This document shows positions 7,066 through 15,203 of a DNA stretch of 25,617 nucleotides, piece by piece. The DNA is taken from NCBI GenBank assembly GCA_002454165.1, contig DKIG01000031.1:1-25617 (forward strand), read 5' to 3'. The stretch's first letter is position 1. The number at the start of each line of letters is the position of its first letter. The notes under the pieces are model-generated. The model worked only from the letters and a program-made list of their open reading frames with translations. It was not told where the DNA came from and did not search any database. The position numbers were made by a program, and so were the translations under genes. This DNA comes from Gammaproteobacteria bacterium UBA6724. Its GTDB lineage: Bacteria; Pseudomonadota; Gammaproteobacteria; Pseudomonadales; Azotimanducaceae.

Positions 7066-9165
7066 TTATTTGCCCAGGTCAAATTCCAGTCTGATACCAA
7101 CGACACGTGGTTCACCAAATTGAAAGTAGGGCTCCCGGATATATCCCTTCCCCGGATCATTGCCGAAGTTGAAACCTCTGATGAAGTAATCCGTATTCGT
7201 CAGGTTCCTGCCCCAAAAGGTTATCTTCGTGCGCCGGGCTTGATAGGTAAGGGAAGCGTTATACAAGATGTAGTCGTCACTTTTGACAGCATGTCCATCC
7301 GAGAAGTAGAAGTCGTCCTTAGCGTCCGCCGAGAGACTCGCCGACCAGGCGCCCCGCCGCCAGTTTAACCTCAGGCTGTACATGTAATGAGGCGCATGTG
7401 CCTGGTCGCGGCCACTCAGGTCATCCCCGACTTTGTTGATAAACTCGTCAAACCTGGCATCTAGCCAACCCAGGTTTGCGGCAAGTTGAAAATTTTCTGA
7501 CACCGCCCAACTAATCTCCAGTTCAATGCCTTTGTTGGTCCCCTCGGCAGCGTTACCAAAAAACTCAATAAATTCGGTACTGTCGTCATCCCTTCGTTCC
7601 CATATTGCACTTTTGACCTGCTGATCCCGCCGGTCGTCATGGAAGAGTGCCAGTTGCAACTGCACTCTATCCGCGGCGAACCGGGTTTTTATGCCAAGTT
7701 GATACTCAATCAGGTATTCCTGAGCAAAGCGGCGGCGGGCAAGATCAAGCGAACCATCAATATTAAAACCGCTCGCCTTGTAGCCGCGCGCAACGGAGCC
7801 ATAAGCGAGGCTAAGGTCAGACAAGAGATATTCAAGCACCAACTGCCCGCCCCAGAGTGAGTCATCGGGCGAAAATGCCACCGCCTCGGAGTCTTTATAG
7901 TCGCTCAGTCTCTGCTCAAGTCTGATGCCGGTACGGAGCATCAAGGATTCGCTGAGCCGGGTATCAATCTGGGTGAAGACGGCGCGGGTGTCAAAGTCAT
8001 AATCGCTGAAAAAGTCGGTCCCCTGATAGGTATGTTTGCGGTGCAGATTCTCATCCGATTTCAGGAGATAAATACCCACTACCCAATCCGTTGTGTCGCC
8101 GAATATTCTGCTCTCCTCGGTGGAGAGGAACCGCACCTCGCCGCTTAGCGTCTTCCGCTCCCGCAGATACTCGTCAGTGGCGGTATAGCCGTCTGGGTGT
8201 ATGCCGGTGTACACCCAGTCCTCGTCATAGCCATAATCAATATCGGACCCAGCCGTATTCAGTAAGGCTTCTACATGGACTTGCCTAAGACGCCACCGAC
8301 TCTTGAGCGAAATATAATTGGTTTCCTGAATATCGTAGCCAGGCTCGTCGGACAGGGTATGCCGGGTATTGTTCAGGGAGAAGGCGTCATAGCCATTATC
8401 AATATCAACCCGGGCAAGCGAGAGATTGATATTCCAGTGGTCATTGACTTGCCAAGCGAGTTTGCCCCGAAGGGTCAGTTCATTCCTGCCGTTGGTATCG
8501 TCCCTGCCAAGAAAGTCATTCTTCATATAGCCGTCGCTTTTGTGAGACTCTGCGATCAGTCGCCCCTGAAGGTTTGCCGAGATGGGTGTGTTCACCACCA
8601 TGCCGAGGGTCTGTGTACCGTAGGAGCCAGCGGACAGCTTTAGCGAGAGTTCAAATTCATCAACGGGATCATAGGTGGATATGTTAATCAGGCCAGCGAG
8701 AGCATTGGCACCATATCGTGTGCCCTGAGGACCACGAAGCACCTCAATCTGTCGGACATCTATCAGGGTGGCGATGGCACCGACGCCACTGAAGTCAACC
8801 TCGTCAATCAAGATACCCACGGAAGGGTTGATCGGGTTAACGAACTGGCTCCGTTCGCCTATGCCGCGTATCTGGAAAAATCGGGCGCGATTGCTACCGC
8901 CCGCATAGTTGACATTGGCAATGCCGTGAATTACATCCTCAAAGTGCTGGGCACCTCTGGCAGCGATGATGTCCTCGGTGATGACTGTGACGCTGTCTGG
9001 CGTTTTCATGGCCTTGTCTTGACGCAGATTCGCCGTGACGATGATTTCCTGAAGCGGAGCCGCCAGCACAGAAGCCATCATCAGTATGAAGGTCGCCAGG
9101 CAACTGGCAATCAACAGACCGACAGTCAACAGACCAACAGTCAACGAAGCGCACAGTTTTCCCAT
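7066..9165 (-). CDS. TonB-dependent outer-membrane receptor
   Basis: This encodes a 699-residue gated outer-membrane transporter energised by TonB. A signal peptide (about 1-35, ending SVLAA) precedes the TonB box EIIVTA. The plug domain (about 40-165) shows TPDSVTVITEDII, FQIRGIGERSQF, GILIDEVDFSG and the hallmark RQIEVLRGPQGTRYGANALA. The rest is alternating beta-barrel sequence. It ends in GIRLEFDLGK rather than the terminal aromatic residue usual for barrels. The ATG at 9165 has AGGAG nine bases upstream. It is the last gene of a leftward run of lyase, acyl-CoA dehydrogenase and MFS genes, 54 bases after the MFS stop. It may import the substrate of that pathway; the ligand is not readable from sequence. 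Confidence 0.93.
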   Translation of the reverse strand: MGKLCASLTVGLLTVGLLIASCLATFILMMASVLAAPLQEIIVTANLRQDKAMKTPDSVTVITEDIIAARGAQHFEDVIHGIANVNYAGGSNRARFFQIRGIGERSQFVNPINPSVGILIDEVDFSGVGAIATLIDVRQIEVLRGPQGTRYGANALAGLINISTYDPVDEFELSLKLSAGSYGTQTLGMVVNTPISANLQGRLIAESHKSDGYMKNDFLGRDDTNGRNELTLRGKLAWQVNDHWNINLSLARVDIDNGYDAFSLNNTRHTLSDEPGYDIQETNYISLKSRWRLRQVHVEALLNTAGSDIDYGYDEDWVYTGIHPDGYTATDEYLRERKTLSGEVRFLSTEESRIFGDTTDWVVGIYLLKSDENLHRKHTYQGTDFFSDYDFDTRAVFTQIDTRLSESLMLRTGIRLEQRLSDYKDSEAVAFSPDDSLWGGQLVLEYLLSDLSLAYGSVARGYKASGFNIDGSLDLARRRFAQEYLIEYQLGIKTRFAADRVQLQLALFHDDRRDQQVKSAIWERRDDDSTEFIEFFGNAAEGTNKGIELEISWAVSENFQLAANLGWLDARFDEFINKVGDDLSGRDQAHAPHYMYSLRLNWRRGAWSASLSADAKDDFYFSDGHAVKSDDYILYNASLTYQARRTKITFWGRNLTNTDYFIRGFNFGNDPGKGYIREPYFQFGEPRVVGIRLEFDLGK
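9111..9145 (-). repeat. 15-bp tandem duplication inside a signal-peptide coding region
   Basis: The unit TCAACAGACCGACAG (9111-9125) repeats as TCAACAGACCAACAG (9126-9140), with one mismatch, followed by a partial TCAAC. It is in frame and encodes the duplicated pentapeptide TVGLL-TVGLL in the hydrophobic core of the receptor's signal peptide. Confidence 0.85.
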
Positions 9166-9219
9166 GGTTCATTTCTCCTAAGCTGTTGCCGCTCGGCTTG
9201 TCAAAGCACAGGGCGGGTT

Positions 9220-10443
9220 TTATTTATAATTCAATTGGGTCTGGAGTTGCGTCGTCCTGACGAATAACCCAAGACTCATCATCGTCAGGATTGCAGCAAG
9301 CAGAAAGGGCGCGCCGGGAAAATAGATACCAGCCTCGTTATCAGAAAAGACGCCAAACATCAGCGTCATAATCGGTGGGCTCAGAATGGAAGCAAGGCTC
9401 ATCAGACTGGCGAAGGTGCCCTGGAGCTCTCCCTGCTGGTCTGGACCAACCTGGGACGATGCGATGCTGGAGACAGCAGGACTGGCGAGTGCGCCCAGGG
9501 CGCCGGGGATCATGGCGACATAGATGACCCAGGTGGACGGGGCAGCGGCATAACCGAGAAACGCCACCATGGTGAAGGTGAAACCAAGAATACCCGACCA
9601 TCTAAGGCCAAAGACCGGCACCAGGTATCTAATCAGAACCCCCTGAACCAGTACCATCAGCATACCGATAAATCCGAGTGAATAGCCGATTTCCCGGGGG
9701 GACCAGTTGAATTTTTCAATACTGTAGAAGGTCCATACCGCTGGTAGGGCGTGATGCCCCAGATTATACAAAAATATCACGCCTAGGAGGCCAAAGACGA
9801 CCTTGAACCTGCTCATTTCCCGGAATGCAATAAACGGATTGGCTCTGAGCAACTCAAAATCACGACGGTGCTCCTTTTTGAGTGACTCTGGTAGCAGGAA
9901 GAGCCCGAGAAGCAGGTTAGTAAAAATCAGTGCGCTGGTAGCAAAAAAAGGCACGCGGGAACCGAATTCACCCAGGAAGCCACCCAGGACGGGTCCAATG
10001 ACAAAGCCCATACCAAAGGCTGCCCCCATCATGCCGAAGTATTGGACGCGCTCTTCGGGCGGCATGGTATCTGCTATGCAGGCATTGCAGGTGCTATAGG
10101 TGGCGGCGCCTATGCCAGAGATGATCCGGCCCACAAACAGCAGTGTCAGGGTCTCGGCAAAGCCCATAATGAGATAGTTGCATCCGAGCACAGCGACGGA
10201 AACCAGCAACACTGGCCTGCGGCCATAGGCATCGGAAAGGTTGCCGAGAACGGGAGCAAAGAAGAACTGCATGATGGCATAGACGAACATGAGCCAGCCG
10301 CCATAGATGGCAGCCTTGCCGAGACCGTCACCAGAGACCTCCATAATGAGATCTGGCATCACCGGCAGGATGATCCCGAAGCCAATGGAATCCATCAGCA
10401 GGGTAAAGAAGATAAAGACGAGCGCGAATTTTTGCTGAGCCAT
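9220..10443 (-). CDS. MFS transporter, TetA-like DHA1 family
   Basis: This is a 407-residue major facilitator with about 12 predicted membrane helices. The N-terminal half begins FTLLMDSIGFGIILPVMPDL, typical of the TetA branch, and motif A appears as GNLSDAYGRRPVLL between helices 2 and 3. A motif-C-like GMGFVIGPVLGGFLGEFG follows in helix 5. The TetA branch mostly exports drugs by proton antiport, but sequence does not fix substrate or direction. Its start overlaps the acyl-CoA dehydrogenase stop by one base (TAATG), so translation is probably coupled. That context suggests transport of a substrate or by-product of the neighbouring CoA pathway rather than a stand-alone drug pump. Confidence 0.9.
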   Translation of the reverse strand: MAQQKFALVFIFFTLLMDSIGFGIILPVMPDLIMEVSGDGLGKAAIYGGWLMFVYAIMQFFFAPVLGNLSDAYGRRPVLLVSVAVLGCNYLIMGFAETLTLLFVGRIISGIGAATYSTCNACIADTMPPEERVQYFGMMGAAFGMGFVIGPVLGGFLGEFGSRVPFFATSALIFTNLLLGLFLLPESLKKEHRRDFELLRANPFIAFREMSRFKVVFGLLGVIFLYNLGHHALPAVWTFYSIEKFNWSPREIGYSLGFIGMLMVLVQGVLIRYLVPVFGLRWSGILGFTFTMVAFLGYAAAPSTWVIYVAMIPGALGALASPAVSSIASSQVGPDQQGELQGTFASLMSLASILSPPIMTLMFGVFSDNEAGIYFPGAPFLLAAILTMMSLGLFVRTTQLQTQLNYK

Positions 10444-11648
10444 TATCTATGTGCCGGCTTGCCCAGAATACGGTCGGAGATGATACGGAGTTGAATTTCC
10501 GATGTGCCCTCAAAGATTTTGGTTAATCGGGCATCCCGCCAATAGCGTTCAACTGCGTGCAGTTTGGTGTATCCAGCGCCACCAAAGATTTGCAGGGCAT
10601 CCGAGGTGACCCGCTCCGCCATTTCGGTCGCAAACCATTTCACCATGGAGGCTTCCTTGTCCTGCCGTTGCCGATTGTCCAGCCGGGTGGCGACGTGATA
10701 CATGAACTGTCGGGATGCCTCAATTTCCGCTGCCATGCGCGCAATCTTGAATCTCGTTTCCTGGAATTCGGCAATAGGCCGATCAAACTGAACCCTTGCC
10801 TGGCTATAGGCGATGGCATCTTCCAGTGCCCCTCTGGCAAGTCCTATGGCACGCGCCGCCGTCTGGGCGCGAGCGACTTCAAGCCCGCTGGCGGTTGTCT
10901 TGAAGCCTTCTGCACCATCATTACCAATAATGTTTGCCTTCGGAATCCGGCAACCGTCAAATGCCAGTTCCCAGGTCTTCCAGCCAAAGTAGCCTATTTT
11001 CGGAATGGGCGCGCCCTTGCAGTTGGCGGGCAGTTCCCCTCTGGGTTTCTCCACGATAAAATTGCGCAGACCCTTGTAGCCGTCTCGGGCATCGCCTTCA
11101 ACCCGGCACATGACCGAGATGTAATCCGCGCCGTCTGCGAAGGTACACCAGTATTTGTTGCCCGTGATAACCCATTCATCGCCATCATCAACTGCTCGGC
11201 AGGCAACCTTGGCGAGGTCCGAACCCACCTCAGGCTCGGACAGGGAAATGGCAGCAAGATATTCACCCCTTGCCGCTTTTCTGGTGAGTTCAAGGCGTTT
11301 TTTCTCAGACCAGCCCTGGACATTCATCAGCCCCCCGGCCCTTGCAATAATGCTCGCAACGCTCATCCAGCCCCGGGCAAGCTCTTCAGTAATCAGGCAA
11401 TATTCAAATACGCCAAGCCCCATGCCACCGTATTCTTCCGGTATCCTGATGCCGAAATACCCCATCTCGCCCATCTTCTCCCGGAGTGCCATCGGAATAT
11501 CGCCCTGCACGGGATCCAGTTCATTGGCGACGGGTAGCACCTCCTTCATGGTGAAATCCCGAGCGACCGACTGAATCATCAGGCGCTCCTCCGTCATATA
11601 GTCTGGGCTGTCTTGCCGCACGGCTTCTTCAGTACGGTCCATTACCAT
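10443..11648 (-). CDS. Acyl-CoA dehydrogenase family protein
   Basis: This is a 401-residue FAD enzyme that should oxidise an acyl-CoA to its 2,3-enoyl-CoA and pass electrons to ETF. All three ACAD sections are present: an N-terminal helical domain (to about 120), the FAD-contacting middle domain with AISLSEPEVGSDL and WVITGNKYWCTFADGADY, and the C-terminal helical domain with FGGAGYTKLHAVERYWRDAR. The catalytic base is Glu380 in KIFEGTSEIQ. The stretch DGYKGLRNFIVEKPRGE with YFGWKTWELAFDG resembles, from memory, methylsuccinyl-CoA dehydrogenases, but it lacks their long N-terminal extension, so the substrate is open. AAGGAA lies upstream of the ATG at 11648. The lyase gene is 45 bases upstream and the MFS gene overlaps the stop. 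Confidence 0.92.
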   Translation of the reverse strand: MVMDRTEEAVRQDSPDYMTEERLMIQSVARDFTMKEVLPVANELDPVQGDIPMALREKMGEMGYFGIRIPEEYGGMGLGVFEYCLITEELARGWMSVASIIARAGGLMNVQGWSEKKRLELTRKAARGEYLAAISLSEPEVGSDLAKVACRAVDDGDEWVITGNKYWCTFADGADYISVMCRVEGDARDGYKGLRNFIVEKPRGELPANCKGAPIPKIGYFGWKTWELAFDGCRIPKANIIGNDGAEGFKTTASGLEVARAQTAARAIGLARGALEDAIAYSQARVQFDRPIAEFQETRFKIARMAAEIEASRQFMYHVATRLDNRQRQDKEASMVKWFATEMAERVTSDALQIFGGAGYTKLHAVERYWRDARLTKIFEGTSEIQLRIISDRILGKPAHR

Positions 11649-11693
11649 CTGGATTTCCTTTTCTGGTTTGTATGAATGCTGGCGGGTTGCTAC

Positions 11694-12629
11694 TTACAAT
11701 CCCAAAATCTCCGCCCTATCAATCAGGTTTTGCAGGATACGCACGCTGGCGGCATCAACCATCACCCCATCAACCTTGATGGCACCTAAGCCTTGCGCAA
11801 GTGCTTCGTTATATGCCTGCCGCTGTTTACGCGCCAGGGCAACTTCCTTCTGGTCGGGGGTAAATGCCGCTTGGACAATCTCCACCTGGTCCGGATGAAT
11901 TGCCCACTTGCCCGCCATGCCGAGGGTCATGGCGCGCACACATTCTGTCTTCAAGGCTGCCGGGTTCTTGAAGTTGGCATAGGGTCCATCAACCGGGTCA
12001 AGACCATGGGCGCGGCAGGCGATGCTGAGCTTGTATCTGGGATAGTGCCAGATGTCTGGCGGATAACCGCCGCCGCTTTTGCCACCAGCATCATCACCGG
12101 CATCGCCGACACTTTTAAGATTCATGGTCTGTGATGCCGCATAGTCGCCCATGCCGAAAATCAGACACTCCAGCCGATCACTGCATGCGGCTATCTCGTC
12201 AACATTCATCATCCCCTCAACTTCTTCAATCAGACATTCAATGCCGATGCGGTGCTTCAACCCAAGTTTCTGTTCAAGTTGATCCAGTAGCAGGTGTACG
12301 AATATGACATCATGGGCGCGCTTCGCCTTGGTGAGCATAATAGAGTCCAGCCTTTCGCCAGCACCAGTGACTACTTCAATAATGTCGTCATGGCAGTATT
12401 CTGTACTAACATCATTAATGCGAACGCACCGGGTCTTGGCTTGCCAGTCCAGATTGTTGAGGGCATCCACAATCATACCCCGGGCAACGACGCGGGCACT
12501 GGGTGCTACCGCATCCTCCAGATCAAGGAAGACATGATCCACTCTTAGACCGGCAGCCTTGACCATCATTTTTTCACTGCTGCCCGGCACACTGAGTTGA
12601 CATCTTCTCGCTCGTTTTGGTCGTGACAT
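11694..12629 (-). CDS. L-malyl-CoA/beta-methylmalyl-CoA lyase-like (HpcH/HpaI, CitE superfamily)
   Basis: The 311-residue TIM-barrel protein resembles Mcl1 of Rhodobacter along its length. Mcl enzymes split malyl-CoA or beta-methylmalyl-CoA into glyoxylate and acetyl- or propionyl-CoA. Matching features are CQLSVPGSS, FLDLEDAVAP (36-43), CoA/substrate Arg70 in VRIND, the Mg2+ ligands Glu135 (CLIEEVEG) and Asp162 (FGMGDYAAS), GKWAIHPDQV (240-249) and Asp292 in VDGVMVDAAS. A Gly/Asp-rich loop (174-188) precedes GYPPDIWHYPRYK. A citramalyl-CoA lyase role is the main alternative. It heads the leftward unit and is divergent from malate synthase G, which would consume the glyoxylate it releases. 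A GGGGGCGGAAG tract precedes the ATG. Confidence 0.88.
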   Translation of the reverse strand: MSRPKRARRCQLSVPGSSEKMMVKAAGLRVDHVFLDLEDAVAPSARVVARGMIVDALNNLDWQAKTRCVRINDVSTEYCHDDIIEVVTGAGERLDSIMLTKAKRAHDVIFVHLLLDQLEQKLGLKHRIGIECLIEEVEGMMNVDEIAACSDRLECLIFGMGDYAASQTMNLKSVGDAGDDAGGKSGGGYPPDIWHYPRYKLSIACRAHGLDPVDGPYANFKNPAALKTECVRAMTLGMAGKWAIHPDQVEIVQAAFTPDQKEVALARKQRQAYNEALAQGLGAIKVDGVMVDAASVRILQNLIDRAEILGL

Positions 12630-12687
12630 CTTCCGCCCCCATCTGTATGAATGATGAATTATGAAGGCTTAATGGGTAGAGACGCAA

Positions 12688-12705
12688 AGTTTTACATCGT
12701 AAACT
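12688..12705. promoter_or_regulatory. Inverted repeat in the divergent lyase/glcB intergenic region
   Basis: AGTTTTAC and GTAAACT flank a three-base spacer ATC; the core TTTAC-ATC-GTAAA is perfect and the outer arm needs one bulged T. It lies in the 205-base region between the two divergent transcription units, about 60 bases from the lyase start and 130 from glcB. It could be an operator serving both. The assignment rests only on symmetry and location. Confidence 0.3.
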
Positions 12706-12720
12706 CAAGGCGGAGAAACA

Positions 12721-12822
12721 ATGAGTGAATTGTCGTCATCACCACCGCCAACGTCGTCTCGGAAACAATATGCTCTCCCTAAGGTTTTATTTTTCATTCA
12801 TAATCCATCGCCCATCATATAG
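12721..12822 (+). CDS. Possible 33-codon leader ORF upstream of malate synthase
   Basis: ATG at 12721 is preceded by GGAG at 12712-12715, five bases away. The frame runs 33 codons to TAG at 12820-12822, ending 12 bases before the glcB ATG. The predicted peptide starts MSELSSSPPPTSSRK and ends with a hydrophobic VLFFIHNPSPII. It resembles no family that I recognise. The good ribosome binding site and close spacing would fit a translated leader that couples to or attenuates glcB, but a chance ORF of this length is common. Confidence 0.28.
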   Translation: MSELSSSPPPTSSRKQYALPKVLFFIHNPSPII

Positions 12823-12834
12823 CGAGGCTGAACG

Positions 12835-15138
12835 ATGACAGAGCGCGTAACCATCGGGCAACTTCGCCCTACCCGGGAATTCAGGGATTTTGTTGAGCAG
12901 GAGGTGCTCCCGGGGACGGATGTGGCGGCGCCGCACTTCTGGTCAGAACTATCTGCAATACTGGATGACTTCGTGCCTCGTAACCGAGAGTTACTGGCGA
13001 AACGGGACGATTTTCAGAAACAAATTGATGCCTGGCACCAAGGACGATCGGACAGGCAGATAGATGATGCGGCGCATAAAGACTACCGACAGTTTCTTTA
13101 CGACATTGGTTATCTTCTGGAAGAGGGAGCCGATTTTGAAATAGAAACCACCGATGTTGATGCGGAAATTGCCCTGATTGCGGGACCCCAGTTGGTTGTC
13201 CCGGTGATGAATGCGCGATACGCGCTCAACGCTACCAACGCCAGGTGGGGTAGCCTTTACGACGCCCTCTATGGTACGGATCTTATCCCGGAGACGCCGG
13301 GTGCCGAAAAAGGGAGGAGCTACAATCCGGCGCGGGGCGACCTGGTGATTGCTGCGGCTACAGCATTTATGAATGAGACCTTTCCCCTGTCTGGCGCGCG
13401 GCATCAGGATGTTTGTCAGTACCGGGTTGAAGCGGGACAGTTACAAGCGACACTAGATGGGGGGGACAGTGTTGGTCTGCTCAGCCCGACGCAGTTTGCG
13501 GGTTATAGGATTGATGATGCCCAGAGCGTTACTTCTAAAAACCTACCTTCTAAAAATTCAGCCGAGGAACCTGCCGCCTTGTTGCTGGTGCACAACGGTT
13601 TGCATGTTGAAATACAAATTGACCGGACTGACCCGGTCGGCAGGAACGAAAAATCAGGCATGAAGGATCTGCTGCTGGAATCAGCAATCACGACAATTCA
13701 GGATTGTGAAGATTCGGTTGCTGCCGTTGATGCCGAGGACAAGATTCTTGTTTACACCAACTGGCTTGGTTTGATGAAGGGCGATCTTGCCGAAGAGTTC
13801 GTCAAGGGCGACTCGGTCGTCCGCCGTACCCTAAATCCTGAGCGCGAATATATCGCCCCGGATGGTAGTACCAGAACCCTTGCCGGCCGCAGTCTCCTAC
13901 TCATTCGGAATGTCGGACATCTGATGACCAATGATGCCTTGTTGCTGGCGGACGGCGGAGAGATTCCCGAGGGCATTCTTGATGGCGTGATGACCAGTCT
14001 CATCGCTTTGCATGACCTTAAGAAGAACATTAAGAAGGATCTTAAGAAGAGCATGAACAGCCTTAACGAACAAGCCGATCCGGCAAAACATTCAACGCTT
14101 TGTTCAAACATGAATTCCAAAACCGGCAGTGTGTACATCGTAAAACCCAAACTGCATGGACCGGAAGAAGTTCAGTTCACGGTAGAGCTTTTTGCGCGCA
14201 TTGAGCAGGCACTGGGGATGCCGCCCAAGACGATAAAAATAGGCATCATGGACGAGGAAAGGCGCACCACGCTGAATCTCAAGGAATGTATCCGCTTGGC
14301 GAAGGAACGGATTATCTTCATCAACACGGGCTTTCTTGACCGCACCGGCGATGAAATTCACACCAGCATGGAAGCTGGTCCCATGGTGAGGAAAACACTG
14401 ATGAAGCAGCAAGCCTGGATCAGGTCTTATGAAGACTGGAATGTTGATACCGGGCTTGCCGCTGGATTTAAGGGCAGGGCGCAGATTGGTAAAGGCATGT
14501 GGGCAATGCCGGACGAGATGGCGCAGATGATGACGCAAAAAATAGACCATCCTGAATCTGGCGCAAATACTGCCTGGGTGCCGTCACCGACAGCGGCTAC
14601 ATTACACGCCATGCACTATCATCAGGTGAATGTCATGCAGCGGCAGGATGAATTACAAACCAGAAGCCGCGCCAGTCTTGACGACCTTTTGACCCTGCCC
14701 CTGCTCCGTGGTGAAAACCTGTCCGCCGAGGAGGTGCGGCAGGAAATTGAGAATAATGTCCAGGGTATTCTGGGCTATGTGGTGCGATGGATTGATCAGG
14801 GTATAGGTTGCTCCAAGGTGCCAGACATCAATGATGTTGGCTTGATGGAGGACCGGGCAACTTTGAGAATTTCCTCACAGCACATCGCCAACTGGTTGCG
14901 GCACGGTATTTGTACCGAAGAAGAAGTGATGACGACCTTGAAAAAAATGGCGGCAGTGGTAGACCGTCAGAACGAGGGGGATAATGAATACCACAAGATG
15001 GCGCCTGAGTTTGATCGTAGCCTGGCTTTCCAGGCGGCGTGCGAACTAGTTTTCAAAGGCAAGGAACAGCCCAACGGATACACTGAGCCGATACTCCACG
15101 CTAATCGCAAAAAAGCCAAACTGCTGCACCGGGGATAG
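12835..15138 (+). CDS. glcB: Malate synthase G
   Basis: GlcB condenses glyoxylate with acetyl-CoA to malate. Catalytic residues are intact: Arg358 (LIRNVGHLM), Glu474/Asp502 for Mg2+ (GIMDEERRT and NTGFLDRTGDE), Cys659 and the base Asp673 (CSKVPDINDVGLMEDRATLR), with DCEDSVAAVDAEDK upstream. At 767 residues it is about 44 longer than E. coli GlcB (723, from memory). Two insertions explain much of this: residues ~397-427, a Lys-rich stretch made by a 12-bp triplication, and ~225-245, containing SKNLP-SKNSA. The ATG follows GAGG at 12824-12827. It is divergent from the malyl-CoA lyase unit, implying a shared glyoxylate pathway. No isocitrate lyase is in the window. Confidence 0.97.
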   Translation: MTERVTIGQLRPTREFRDFVEQEVLPGTDVAAPHFWSELSAILDDFVPRNRELLAKRDDFQKQIDAWHQGRSDRQIDDAAHKDYRQFLYDIGYLLEEGADFEIETTDVDAEIALIAGPQLVVPVMNARYALNATNARWGSLYDALYGTDLIPETPGAEKGRSYNPARGDLVIAAATAFMNETFPLSGARHQDVCQYRVEAGQLQATLDGGDSVGLLSPTQFAGYRIDDAQSVTSKNLPSKNSAEEPAALLLVHNGLHVEIQIDRTDPVGRNEKSGMKDLLLESAITTIQDCEDSVAAVDAEDKILVYTNWLGLMKGDLAEEFVKGDSVVRRTLNPEREYIAPDGSTRTLAGRSLLLIRNVGHLMTNDALLLADGGEIPEGILDGVMTSLIALHDLKKNIKKDLKKSMNSLNEQADPAKHSTLCSNMNSKTGSVYIVKPKLHGPEEVQFTVELFARIEQALGMPPKTIKIGIMDEERRTTLNLKECIRLAKERIIFINTGFLDRTGDEIHTSMEAGPMVRKTLMKQQAWIRSYEDWNVDTGLAAGFKGRAQIGKGMWAMPDEMAQMMTQKIDHPESGANTAWVPSPTAATLHAMHYHQVNVMQRQDELQTRSRASLDDLLTLPLLRGENLSAEEVRQEIENNVQGILGYVVRWIDQGIGCSKVPDINDVGLMEDRATLRISSQHIANWLRHGICTEEEVMTTLKKMAAVVDRQNEGDNEYHKMAPEFDRSLAFQAACELVFKGKEQPNGYTEPILHANRKKAKLLHRG
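13532..13561 (+). repeat. 15-bp-period direct repeat in glcB
   Basis: CTTCTAAAAA occurs at 13532-13541 and again at 13547-13556, a period of 15 bases. In frame it encodes SKNLP followed by SKNSA, in a region where malate synthase G of other bacteria is shorter. It probably arose by a small tandem duplication that has since diverged. Confidence 0.6.
14017..14052 (+). repeat. 12-bp triplication creating a Lys-rich insertion in glcB
   Basis: Three units read CTTAAGAAGAAC, ATTAAGAAGGAT and CTTAAGAAGAGC. They encode LKKN, IKKD and LKKS (residues 395-406). The conserved text resumes at SKTGSVYIVKPK (from residue 428), so the repeat is the first part of an insertion of about 27 residues relative to E. 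coli GlcB. Confidence 0.85.
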
Positions 15139-15150
15139 AGCCGTAAACAT

Positions 15151-15180
15151 TTTGTGGTGGGGCATGTTGTGGTGGGGCAT
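15151..15180 (+). repeat. 15-bp tandem duplication between glcB and the GGDEF/EAL gene
   Basis: TTTGTGGTGGGGCAT (15151-15165) is followed by GTTGTGGTGGGGCAT (15166-15180), 14 of 15 bases identical. It lies 12 bases after the glcB stop and ends 23 bases before the TTG start of the next gene, just upstream of its AGGGGAG ribosome binding site. Confidence 0.85.
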
Positions 15181-15203
15181 GCGAATCTCAAGGGGAGCAG
15201 GTA

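Noticed and set aside
10557..11537. Long open frame on the + strand (326 codons)
   Set aside because: It is antisense to the acyl-CoA dehydrogenase, which has all family motifs; the product looks like shadow sequence.
13459..13465. G7 run in glcB as a phase-variation tract
   Set aside because: Seven G is short for slippage switching, and the gene is a central metabolic enzyme; it is noted only as another small homopolymer in a variable loop.
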